A stretch of 21,170 bases of DNA from assembly GCA_041590855.1 (NCBI GenBank), contig JBFHTA010000034.1, positions 1 to 21,170 of the forward strand, read 5' to 3'. Source of the stretch: Litoribrevibacter sp041590855 (GTDB lineage: Bacteria > Pseudomonadota > Gammaproteobacteria > Pseudomonadales > Litoribrevibacteraceae). The notes beneath the pieces were generated by a model. It saw nothing but the letters and a program-made list of their open reading frames with translations. It was not told where the DNA came from and made no database searches. A program made the translations under genes and the position numbers. Shown here one piece after another: positions 14,110-21,077 of this stretch; positions within the stretch are counted from its first letter, which is position 1; each line of letters begins with the position of its first letter.

Positions 14110-16029
14110 TTATTGCTTACGTCCACGCTCTGCAATCTTTTCATTTAGAAGATTTTCAAAGGCCTCTACGGACATTACACCTAAGTCCTCGCCATTGAGA
14201 GCACGAACCGCCACCTCTCCGTTTTCCATTTCCTTATCACCTACAACAATTTGATAAGGAACCTTCTGTAGAGTGTGCTCGCGAATTTTAAAGCCGATTT
14301 TCTCATTTCTCAAGTCCGCATTCACTCTAAAACCTTTTTCAGTCAATTTTTGCGCTAAATTTTGCACATATTCCGACTGACGATCCGTAATATTCATCAG
14401 CACTGCCTGAACCGGAGCCAACCACACAGGGAATTTACCCTCGTAATGCTCAATCAGGATACCAATGAAACGTTCGAACGAACCAAGAATAGCACGGTGT
14501 AACATAACCGGTGCTTTTCTTTCACCGTTTTCATCCACATATTCCGCACTCAAGCGACCTGGCATTGAGAAGTCAACCTGAACGGTGCCACACTGCCATA
14601 CACGACCAAGGCAATCCTTAAGAGAAAACTCGATCTTCGGCCCATAGAAGGCACCTTCACCTGGCAACTCTTCCCATGGCAAACCTTTGGCATCCAACGC
14701 TTCAGCCAAGGCCTTTTCGGCCTTATCCCAAATTTCATCAGAGCCTACACGCTTCTCTGGACGTGTGGATAACTTGTAAATCAACTCTTCAAAGCCAAAG
14801 TCATCATAGACTTCATGCAAGAAATCAATAAATTCAGACACTTCATTCTGAATTGCATCTTCCGTCACAAAAATATGCGCATCGTCCTGAACAAATCCAC
14901 GAACACGCATGATGCCATGCAACGCACCTGATGGCTCATTTCGGTGACACGAACCAAACTCCGCAAGTCGTAACGGCAGATCACGGTAACTCTTTAACCC
15001 TTGGTTATACACCTGAACATGGCACGGACAGTTCATTGGCTTAATCGCGTAATCACGATTTTCCGAACCAGTCGTAAACATATCCTCTTTAAATTTGTCC
15101 CAGTGGCCCGATTTCTCCCAAAGAGAACGATCCACCACTTGCGGCGTTTTTACTTCCTGATATCCGCGCTCACGCTGCTTTTGACGCATGTACTGCTCAA
15201 GCACCTGATAAAGAGACCAGCCCTTTGGATGCCAAAACACCATTCCTGGCGCCTCTTCCTGCATATGGAAAAGATCCAATTTTTTCGCCAGCTTACGGTG
15301 ATCACGCTTTTCAGCTTCTTCAATACGCTGAATATAAGCTTTCAATTCTTTTTTATCAGCCCACGCAGTACCATAGATACGCGTTAGCATTTTATTGTTA
15401 CTGTCACCACGCCAGTAAGCGCCCGCCAATTTAGTCAGTTTAAAGACTTTCAAAAAACGAGTATTTGGTACGTGCGGGCCACGACACATATCCACATACT
15501 CTTCATGATGATAAAGACCTACCTCTTTTACCGAGTCGTCCATACCATCAATAATCTCAACCTTGTATGACTCGCCACGAGACTCAAACAATGCTCGCGC
15601 ATCCGCCACAGGCGTCCACTTCTTAACAACATCGTAGCTCTTAGAAATCAGATCCTTCATGCGCTTTTCTAATTCCACCATATCTTCAGGTGTAAAAGGC
15701 TGATCTGTTTCAACATCGTAATAAAAGCCATCTTCAATCACAGGACCAATGGCCATTTTGACATCAGGACGCAACTGTTTAATCGCATGTCCAATCAAGT
15801 GAGCACAAGAGTGACGGATGATTTCCACCCCATCCTGATCCTTTGCCGTAATAATCTGAAGCTCAGCATCCTCAGAGATAAGCTCACAAGCATCTTGCAA
15901 CTCACCATTTACACGACCAGCAATGGTAGCTTTAGCCAGACCAGGACCAATATCTTCCGCTACTTGCATGATAGTTACAGCTTGGTCGAACGAACGCTGA
16001 CTTCCGTCAGGAAGGGTAATAACAGGCAC
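14110..16029 (-). CDS. thrS: Threonyl-tRNA synthetase, GTG start
   Basis: ThrRS charges tRNA-Thr and, in E. coli, represses translation of its own mRNA. From GTG at 16029 the protein has 639 residues (642 in E. coli). It shows a TGS domain (PVITLPDGSQRSFDQAV, 1-61), the editing domain with H73 and H77 in RHSCAHLIGHA, the class II catalytic core with zinc cysteine in KPMNCPCHVQ (about 333), motif 2 (EFGSCHRNEPSGALHG) and motif 3 (HRAILGSFERFIGI), and a C-terminal anticodon-binding domain (APVQAVLMNITDRQSEYV onward). The GTG is preceded by GAGGAA with six-base spacing. A longer frame from an ATG at 16071 would add 14 non-homologous residues that overlap the operator hairpin, so I reject it. Confidence 0.96.
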   Translation of the reverse strand: MPVITLPDGSQRSFDQAVTIMQVAEDIGPGLAKATIAGRVNGELQDACELISEDAELQIITAKDQDGVEIIRHSCAHLIGHAIKQLRPDVKMAIGPVIEDGFYYDVETDQPFTPEDMVELEKRMKDLISKSYDVVKKWTPVADARALFESRGESYKVEIIDGMDDSVKEVGLYHHEEYVDMCRGPHVPNTRFLKVFKLTKLAGAYWRGDSNNKMLTRIYGTAWADKKELKAYIQRIEEAEKRDHRKLAKKLDLFHMQEEAPGMVFWHPKGWSLYQVLEQYMRQKQRERGYQEVKTPQVVDRSLWEKSGHWDKFKEDMFTTGSENRDYAIKPMNCPCHVQVYNQGLKSYRDLPLRLAEFGSCHRNEPSGALHGIMRVRGFVQDDAHIFVTEDAIQNEVSEFIDFLHEVYDDFGFEELIYKLSTRPEKRVGSDEIWDKAEKALAEALDAKGLPWEELPGEGAFYGPKIEFSLKDCLGRVWQCGTVQVDFSMPGRLSAEYVDENGERKAPVMLHRAILGSFERFIGILIEHYEGKFPVWLAPVQAVLMNITDRQSEYVQNLAQKLTEKGFRVNADLRNEKIGFKIREHTLQKVPYQIVVGDKEMENGEVAVRALNGEDLGVMSVEAFENLLNEKIAERGRKQ

Positions 16030-16048
16030 TATATATTCCTCATCAGTG

Positions 16049-16069
16049 GTGGCCCATACCAAAGGCCAC
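16049..16069 (-). promoter_or_regulatory. thrS translational operator hairpin mimicking the tRNA-Thr(GGU) anticodon arm
   Basis: On the mRNA strand GUGGCCU pairs with GGGCCAC (six Watson-Crick pairs plus a closing U-G) around the 7-base loop UUGGUAU. Positions 33-36 of a tRNA anticodon loop would read U-GGU, followed by A37, exactly as in tRNA-Thr(GGU). The hairpin ends eight bases before the AGGA ribosome site of thrS. In E. coli the corresponding operator domain 2 is an anticodon-arm mimic bound by ThrRS to block ribosome loading. Function here is inferred from this resemblance. Confidence 0.72.
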
Positions 16070-16085
16070 ATGAAACAATTAAACG

Positions 16086-16108
16086 CTAAACACCTAACAA
16101 AGGCTTAG
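16086..16108 (-). promoter_or_regulatory. Second, weaker anticodon-like hairpin in the thrS leader
   Basis: CUAAGCC folds against GGU-GU-UUAG with a two-base bulge around UUUGUUA. Read as an anticodon loop this gives U33 and UGU, the other tRNA-Thr anticodon. It lies 16 bases upstream of the GGU hairpin, as E. coli operator domain 4 lies upstream of domain 2. The stem is imperfect and a U-A pair could shrink the loop to five bases, so confidence is modest. Confidence 0.4.
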
Positions 16109-16135
16109 AGCATTATCCAATCTGAAAAGCGAAAC

Positions 16136-16164
16136 ATGCTAAAAGTGAGACAAAGAGGTGTCAA
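16136..16164 (-). promoter_or_regulatory. Probable thrS promoter
   Basis: On the minus strand a perfect -35 TTGACA (16164-16159) is followed by a 17-base spacer and TAGCAT (16141-16136, 4 of 6 to TATAAT). Initiation near 16129 would give a leader of about 100 bases holding both anticodon-like hairpins. It lies 30 bases downstream of tRNA-Val, so read-through from the tRNA is also possible. Confidence 0.55.
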
Positions 16165-16193
16165 CAGCAAAATAAAGAAAAGTAAGGAGAAAT

Positions 16194-16270
<77 letters not shown>

Positions 16271-16316
16271 ACAAAAGATTCGACAAAACGTCGAGGAGAT
16301 ATCCAATGAGCAGAGC

Positions 16317-16344
16317 ATTATATTTATATCTTTTTGGAATGCAA
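16317..16344 (-). promoter_or_regulatory. Probable tRNA-Val promoter
   Basis: On the minus strand TTGCAT (16344-16339), a 16-base spacer and a perfect TATAAT (16322-16317) lie upstream of tRNA-Val, with a GC-rich GCTCTGC discriminator. The leader of about 40 bases contains a TCGAC/GTCGA hairpin (about 16280-16294) just before the mature 5' end, possibly a processing signal. Confidence 0.55.
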
Positions 16345-16383
16345 GCCCACAAACCGTCAACAACCGATATTTTTACTTCTATA

Positions 16384-18426
16384 TCAATCCATTAAGATCT
16401 GCTGTTTGAGGCGCACCAACTCATCTCTGATTTGCGCTGCTTTTTCAAACTCAAGATCCTTAGCGGCCTGATACATCTGATCTTCCAATCGGGTAATTTC
16501 TTTCTTAATCTCACCTGGCGACATAGTTTCAGAAGAAACCACATAAGAAGCTTCAGGTTCCGCAACCTTACGAGACCGGGATCTACCTCTCGCCCCAGGA
16601 ACAGCACCCTCCATAATATCCGAAACACCCTTATTCAGACTTTGCGGAACGATGCCATTTTCCTCATTAAAGGCTTGCTGTTTGGCACGACGACGCTGGG
16701 TTTCATCTATTGCCCGCTTCATGGAACCCGTTTCACGGTCAGCATATAAAATTGCCTTACCATTCACATTCCGAGCAGCACGACCAATGGTTTGAATCAA
16801 GGAACGATCCGAACGCAAGAACCCTTCTTTATCTGCATCCAGAATAGCTACCAAAGAAACCTCAGGCATATCCAACCCCTCTCGAAGCAGATTAATACCT
16901 ACAAGCACATCAAACTCTCCCAAACGCAAATCACGAATAATCTCAACACGCTCAACGGTATCAATGTCTGAATGCAGATACCTAACCCGAACACCATGAT
17001 CCAACAAATAGTCCGTTAAGTCTTCCGCCATTCGTTTGGTCAATACGGTCGCCAACACCCGCTCATCTCGATCCGCACGCTGCCGTATCTCTGATAAAAG
17101 ATCATCTACTTGAGAACTTGCCGGTCGCACTTCTATTTCAGGATCAAGCAAACCGGTGGGTCGCACCACCTGCTCCACTACTTGCGCCGCATGCTCTTCC
17201 TCATACTTAGCAGGAGTTGCCGACACAAAAATCATCTGCGGCGCAATTCGCTCCCACTCGTCAAATCGCATTGGCCTATTATCCAGCGCAGATGGTAAAC
17301 GGAAGCCATACTCCACCAAAGTTTCCTTACGGCTTCGATCACCTTTATACATCGCTCCCAACTGAGGAACCGTCACATGAGACTCATCAATAAATAAAAC
17401 AGCATCCGCTGGTACGTAATCAAACAACGTAGGAGGCGCTTGTCCAGGCTCTCGTTTTGACAGATATCTCGAATAGTTTTCGATTCCTGTGCAATACCCG
17501 AGCTCCTGCATCATCTCTAGGTCATACCGGGTACGCTGCTCCAAACGCTGAGCTTCGACCAATTTATTATTTTCACGCAGATAAGTTAAACGCTCTTCCA
17601 ACTCCACCTTTATGTCATCGATTGCCTTCAAGATGGTTTCTCGCGGCGTAACATAGTGCGTTTTAGGATAGATAGTGACACGAGGTACTTTATTAAGCAC
17701 TTCCCCGGTCAAAGGATCGAACCAACTGAGTTGCTCCACCTCATCATCAAACAACTCAATTCTAACCGCTTCTTTTTCAGATTCTGCCGGAAATACATCG
17801 ATCACATCCCCACGCACCCGATAGGTAGCCCGTCTAAAATCAGCATCATTCCGGGTATATTGAAGCTCCGCCAAACGACGAAGAATTTTACGCTGATCAA
17901 TCTGATCCCCGCGCACCAAATGCAGCATCATTCCCAAATACGACTGCGGATCGCCCAATCCATAAATAGAAGAAACCGTTGCTACAATAATACAATCTTT
18001 ACGTTCCAACAGAGCCTTGGTTGCCGACAAACGCATTTGCTCAATATGCTCATTAACAGATGCATCTTTATCAATAAATGTATCTGAACTGGGAACATAC
18101 GCCTCAGGCTGGTAATAGTCATAATAAGAAACAAAATACTCAACCGAGTTATTAGGAAAGAATTCCTTGAACTCACCATAAAGCTGAGCAGCCAGAGTTT
18201 TATTATGCGCAAGCACAATGGCTGGCCGCTGCAACTGGCCAATCACATTAGCCATCGTGAAGGTTTTTCCTGAGCCGGTTACCCCCAACAAAGTCTGATG
18301 TACCAACCCGGCATTTATCCCGTCCACTAATTTTTTAATGGCTTCAGGCTGATCACCAGCGGGTTTATATTTTGAAACAACCTCTATGGCTTTTCGCTTA
18401 TTTGAAAGATCAACAACATTTGACAT
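16384..18426 (-). CDS. uvrB: Excinuclease ABC subunit B
   Basis: UvrB is the damage-verifying helicase-like subunit of nucleotide excision repair. It receives DNA from UvrA and recruits UvrC. The 680 residues (673 in E. coli) carry Walker A GVTGSGKT (48-55), the beta-hairpin region (YYDYYQPEAYVPSSDTFIDKD split across about 100-125), the DEAD-like VLFIDESHVTVPQLGAMY, helicase motif VI in SLIQTIGRAARN, and a C-terminal UVR motif (LEDQMYQAAKDLEFEKAAQIRDE, about 645-667) that binds UvrC. The gene is divergent from the aminotransferase gene. No LexA-type CTG-N10-CAG site is present in the 226-base upstream region. A weak promoter (TTGAAA-16-TATTTC, minus strand, 18488-18461) is possible. Confidence 0.98.
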   Translation of the reverse strand: MSNVVDLSNKRKAIEVVSKYKPAGDQPEAIKKLVDGINAGLVHQTLLGVTGSGKTFTMANVIGQLQRPAIVLAHNKTLAAQLYGEFKEFFPNNSVEYFVSYYDYYQPEAYVPSSDTFIDKDASVNEHIEQMRLSATKALLERKDCIIVATVSSIYGLGDPQSYLGMMLHLVRGDQIDQRKILRRLAELQYTRNDADFRRATYRVRGDVIDVFPAESEKEAVRIELFDDEVEQLSWFDPLTGEVLNKVPRVTIYPKTHYVTPRETILKAIDDIKVELEERLTYLRENNKLVEAQRLEQRTRYDLEMMQELGYCTGIENYSRYLSKREPGQAPPTLFDYVPADAVLFIDESHVTVPQLGAMYKGDRSRKETLVEYGFRLPSALDNRPMRFDEWERIAPQMIFVSATPAKYEEEHAAQVVEQVVRPTGLLDPEIEVRPASSQVDDLLSEIRQRADRDERVLATVLTKRMAEDLTDYLLDHGVRVRYLHSDIDTVERVEIIRDLRLGEFDVLVGINLLREGLDMPEVSLVAILDADKEGFLRSDRSLIQTIGRAARNVNGKAILYADRETGSMKRAIDETQRRRAKQQAFNEENGIVPQSLNKGVSDIMEGAVPGARGRSRSRKVAEPEASYVVSSETMSPGEIKKEITRLEDQMYQAAKDLEFEKAAQIRDELVRLKQQILMD

Positions 18427-18500
18427 AAAGATTCAGAAACTCTAGAACAACAGGATGGTTGAAATACGCAATTTTTCACAGGTTTCAAGCACAGTAAGTA

Positions 18501-18529
18501 TTCACGATACCTTCATTTTACGGTATGAT
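18501..18529 (+). promoter_or_regulatory. Probable aminotransferase promoter
   Basis: TTCACG (18501-18506, 4 of 6), a 17-base spacer and TATGAT (18524-18529, 5 of 6) form a sigma70-type promoter. An inverted repeat ATACC-N10-GGTAT overlaps the spacer and -10 (about 18508-18527). The predicted leader is about 117 bases. Confidence 0.5.
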
Positions 18530-18652
18530 TCGGGCCGTTTATCTGTAGCTAATCCATCATAAACCAATACACGCTCTATGTATTGAATCAGATGTGGAAA
18601 ATTAGTTCCTACAGACTCTTTTTTACGGCCTTTTTTGTAAGAGGATTGAAGT

Positions 18653-19843
18653 TTGGACTTACAACTGTCTGACCGCGTACAACAAATCAAACCTTCTCCA
18701 ACCCTGGCAGTAACGAATCGTGCTGCCGAATTGCGAGCTGCCGGTAAAGACATTATCGGATTAGGCGCAGGTGAACCTGATTTTGATACACCGGACCATA
18801 TTAAACAGGCAGCCATCACTGCACTGAACAACGGCTACACAAAATACACTGCGGTAGACGGCACCCCTTCTCTTAAAAAGGCCATTATTAACAAGTTCAA
18901 GCAAGATAACGGTCTGGACTATGAAGCAAACCAGATCCTTGTTTCATGCGGCGGCAAGCAAAGTTTCTTCAACCTTGCATTAGCTCTACTGAATAAAGGC
19001 GACGAAGTAATCATTCCAGCCCCTTACTGGGTTTCTTACCCTGATATGGTGCGCATGGCTGAAGGCGAACCAGTAGTCGTCGAAACCACTATTGAATCTC
19101 GCTTCAAAATTACTGCTGAGCAACTGGAAACAGCCATCACAGATAAAACCCGTCTTTTTGTTATTAACAGCCCATCAAACCCGACGGGTGTTGCGTATAC
19201 AAAAGCAGAGTTAAAAGCCATTGCAGATGTTCTTTTGAAGCATCCTCAGATTCTGGTTGCAACCGATGACATGTATGAGCACATTACATGGAATGAAGAA
19301 GGCTTTAATAACATTTTAAATGTCTGCCCGGAATTATATGACCGTACCATTGTGTTAAATGGCGTATCAAAAGCCTATTCAATGACTGGCTGGCGTATTG
19401 GCTACGCAGGTGGCCCGGCAAAACTGATTGGTGCAATGAAGAAAATCCAATCACAAAGCACGTCAAACCCGACATCTATTGCTCAATACGCAGCAGAAGC
19501 AGCCCTGAATGGCGATCAGGAGTGCGTTGCCAAGATGGTTACAGAGTTTAAAAAGCGCCATGACTTTGTTGTTTCGGCATTAAACGACATCCCTGGCATC
19601 CAATGCATTGAAGGAGACGGTACTTTCTACGCCTTCCCAAGCGCACAAGAGATCATCGAAAAGTCAGACAAGTTTGAAAACGATGTAGAATTTGCAGAAT
19701 TCTTGCTTAATGAAGCAGGCGTTGCCGTTGTACCAGGTTCAGCATTTGGCAGCCCTGGTAATATGCGCTTATCTTTTGCAACCAGTATGCAAACTTTGGA
19801 AGATGCGATTTCAAGAATTAAGTCTGCGCTTGCATCACTTTAA
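18653..19843 (+). CDS. Class I PLP-dependent aminotransferase (aspartate/prephenate type), TTG start
   Basis: This 396-residue cytoplasmic enzyme belongs to the aspartate aminotransferase Ib group, members of which use aspartate and, in some cases, prephenate. Visible residues include IIGLGAGEPDFDTP (34-47), NSPSNPTG (172-179), the PLP aspartate in ATDDMYEH, the PLP lysine K240 in SKAYSMTGWRIGY, and the carboxylate-binding arginine R372 in NMRLSF. The start is TTG, eight bases after an AAGAGG ribosome site; the next in-frame ATG would delete the conserved N-terminus through residue 132. Pseudomonads have the same gene divergent from uvrB (from memory). The exact substrate is uncertain. A hairpin terminator follows. 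Confidence 0.92.
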   Translation: MDLQLSDRVQQIKPSPTLAVTNRAAELRAAGKDIIGLGAGEPDFDTPDHIKQAAITALNNGYTKYTAVDGTPSLKKAIINKFKQDNGLDYEANQILVSCGGKQSFFNLALALLNKGDEVIIPAPYWVSYPDMVRMAEGEPVVVETTIESRFKITAEQLETAITDKTRLFVINSPSNPTGVAYTKAELKAIADVLLKHPQILVATDDMYEHITWNEEGFNNILNVCPELYDRTIVLNGVSKAYSMTGWRIGYAGGPAKLIGAMKKIQSQSTSNPTSIAQYAAEAALNGDQECVAKMVTEFKKRHDFVVSALNDIPGIQCIEGDGTFYAFPSAQEIIEKSDKFENDVEFAEFLLNEAGVAVVPGSAFGSPGNMRLSFATSMQTLEDAISRIKSALASL

Positions 19844-19866
19844 TTCCTACAACTGCATCCATCATT

Positions 19867-19892
19867 AAGCGGGCTCATCAGCCCGCTTTTTT
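19867..19892 (+). terminator. Rho-independent terminator after the aminotransferase
   Basis: AGCGGGCT (19868-19875), loop CATC, AGCCCGCT (19880-19887), then a T run to 19892. It starts about 24 bases after the stop codon. Confidence 0.92.
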
Positions 19893-19968
19893 ATGCCTTA
19901 TTACATAGCAAGAATCTTTGAATCTCACTAGATTAAATAAATTTAAGGATTCAATTTCCGTATAAATA

Positions 19969-19996
19969 TTCAAAACACAAATATATCATCTATAAT
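19969..19996 (+). promoter_or_regulatory. Probable promoter of the H-NS-like gene
   Basis: A perfect TATAAT (19991-19996) follows TTCAAA (19969-19974, 4 of 6) with a 16-base spacer. The region 19915-19990 is very AT-rich, a typical substrate for autorepression by H-NS-type proteins (inference). Confidence 0.5.
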
Positions 19997-20034
19997 ACTG
20001 CTATTCATTCCCAACCAAATAGGAATACCAATAG

Positions 20035-20355
20035 ATGTCTATCAATTTCAGCGAATACAGCATTGAAGATTTAAAGAAGCTACAAAAAGATATTGAGAAA
20101 GCAATCGTTAGCAAAGCAGAAGAAGCTAAGAAAACAGCGCTTCAAAAAATCCACAACATTGCTAATGAACATGGATTAGATATTGATGAAGTCCTAGATG
20201 GATTAAAGAACCCATCCAAGAAAAAAGGTAAAGTACCACCTAAATACCGCAACCCAAATAACAGCAGCGAAACCTGGACAGGTCGCGGCAGAAAGCCTAA
20301 ATGGGTAGAGCAAGCGCTTTCAGAAGGGAAAACACTAGAAAGCCTTGAGATTTAA
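20035..20355 (+). CDS. H-NS-like nucleoid-associated DNA-binding protein
   Basis: This 106-residue protein has the H-NS histone-like layout. The N-terminal half (about 7-48) is a charged coiled coil for oligomerisation (YSIEDLKKLQKDIEKAIVSK), followed by a lysine-rich linker (PSKKKGKVPPKYRNP). The C-terminal DNA-binding domain carries TWTGRGRKPKWV (about 80-91), the AT-hook-like loop that reads narrow AT-rich minor grooves. This is the beta/gammaproteobacterial short H-NS type rather than MvaT. It should silence AT-rich genes. AGGA lies about ten bases before the ATG. It stands alone between two terminators, with an AT-rich promoter. Its genomic copy number and targets cannot be judged here. 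Confidence 0.9.
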   Translation: MSINFSEYSIEDLKKLQKDIEKAIVSKAEEAKKTALQKIHNIANEHGLDIDEVLDGLKNPSKKKGKVPPKYRNPNNSSETWTGRGRKPKWVEQALSEGKTLESLEI

Positions 20356-20365
20356 TTTTATAAAT

Positions 20366-20392
20366 AAAAAAGCCCCAATCAGGGGCTTTTTT
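20366..20392. terminator. Bidirectional rho-independent terminator
   Basis: AAAAAAGCCCC (20366-20376), loop AATCA, GGGGCTTTTTT (20382-20392). T runs on both strands let it stop the H-NS-like gene and the convergent lipoprotein gene. Confidence 0.93.
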
Positions 20393-20411
20393 ATTATTCG
20401 TCGATTCATTA

Positions 20412-21077
20412 TTAAAATGGCCAATACCATTTAGAACCGCCATCCTTCTGCGCTTGAAGTTCTTCATAACGCTCCGGCTCATGATATTCCATTTTATAGG
20501 TCAAGAAGCGACCGCTTTGATCATCAAATTTTGTAGTTAATAAGTCTCTGTAGGCTAACTCTTCAGGAATCAAGAACAAAGCACCATCACCCACCGGCTC
20601 TTCTTCCGTTACGGCTTTATCCATTGGTGGCGGCGTTAATTCAGAATAACGAAGGAAATAGGTATTTCCTGCCTTCAGATTTACTGTAAAGTCAGAAATG
20701 ATACGCAAACTAAAATGACTAGTACCTTCCAGACCCAGCAATGGACGACGAATCACAATATGACGCTTACCCGGCTCCACTTCAAACCAGTAATGAGCAT
20801 TATTTTTGATCCCGAACTCACGGGAATCATCAATATATACACTAGGTGATTCAATCTCTTCAGACGCCCACTGAGAATGCGGGCGATAGATAACCAGTAG
20901 TGCGTTATTAGTCATATCGACGTCATCAGGTAGCGAATACTCAGGGCCATTCACTGGATGCAACCAGGAACCCGGAATACTTTTACCTAATGATTGATAG
21001 ATACGACACCCTTGCAGGTTTAACATCAGCAAGGCGACCATTGAAATGACAAGAGTTTTAGCTAGCTTGGTAGGCAT
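20412..21077 (-). CDS. Predicted outer-membrane lipoprotein, DUF2846-like
   Basis: This 221-residue exported protein has a basic start (MPTKLAK), a hydrophobic core (about 8-20) and lipobox LQGC with the lipidated cysteine at residue 24. Arginine at +2 predicts sorting to the outer membrane. The mature part has a beta-rich module at about 57-150 (LLVIYRPHSQW, PSVYIDDSREFGIK, YWFEVEPGKRHIVIRR, VNLKAGNTYFLRYSE), which resembles DUF2846. The C-terminal 70 residues are polar and end KWYWPF. AGGAT lies six bases before the ATG. No partner gene is visible; the upstream 93 bases hold only a possible weak promoter. The function is unknown, and the domain call is by pattern, not by search. Confidence 0.8.
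   Translation of the reverse strand: MPTKLAKTLVISMVALLMLNLQGCRIYQSLGKSIPGSWLHPVNGPEYSLPDDVDMTNNALLVIYRPHSQWASEEIESPSVYIDDSREFGIKNNAHYWFEVEPGKRHIVIRRPLLGLEGTSHFSLRIISDFTVNLKAGNTYFLRYSELTPPPMDKAVTEEEPVGDGALFLIPEELAYRDLLTTKFDDQSGRFLTYKMEYHEPERYEELQAQKDGGSKWYWPF

Noticed and set aside
15010..15040. NCPC in ThrRS where E. coli has NCPG
   Set aside because: The zinc cysteine itself is intact, and I recall NCPC in pseudomonad ThrRS, so this appears to be normal lineage variation.
14110..16071. thrS beginning at the ATG at 16071 (653 residues)
   Set aside because: The extra N-terminal residues are not ThrRS-like, their DNA forms the operator hairpin, and GTG at 16029 has a well-spaced ribosome site and matches the E. 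coli N-terminus.
17656..18087. A 143-residue plus-strand open frame opposite uvrB
   Set aside because: Antisense shadow of uvrB with no ribosome site or family resemblance.
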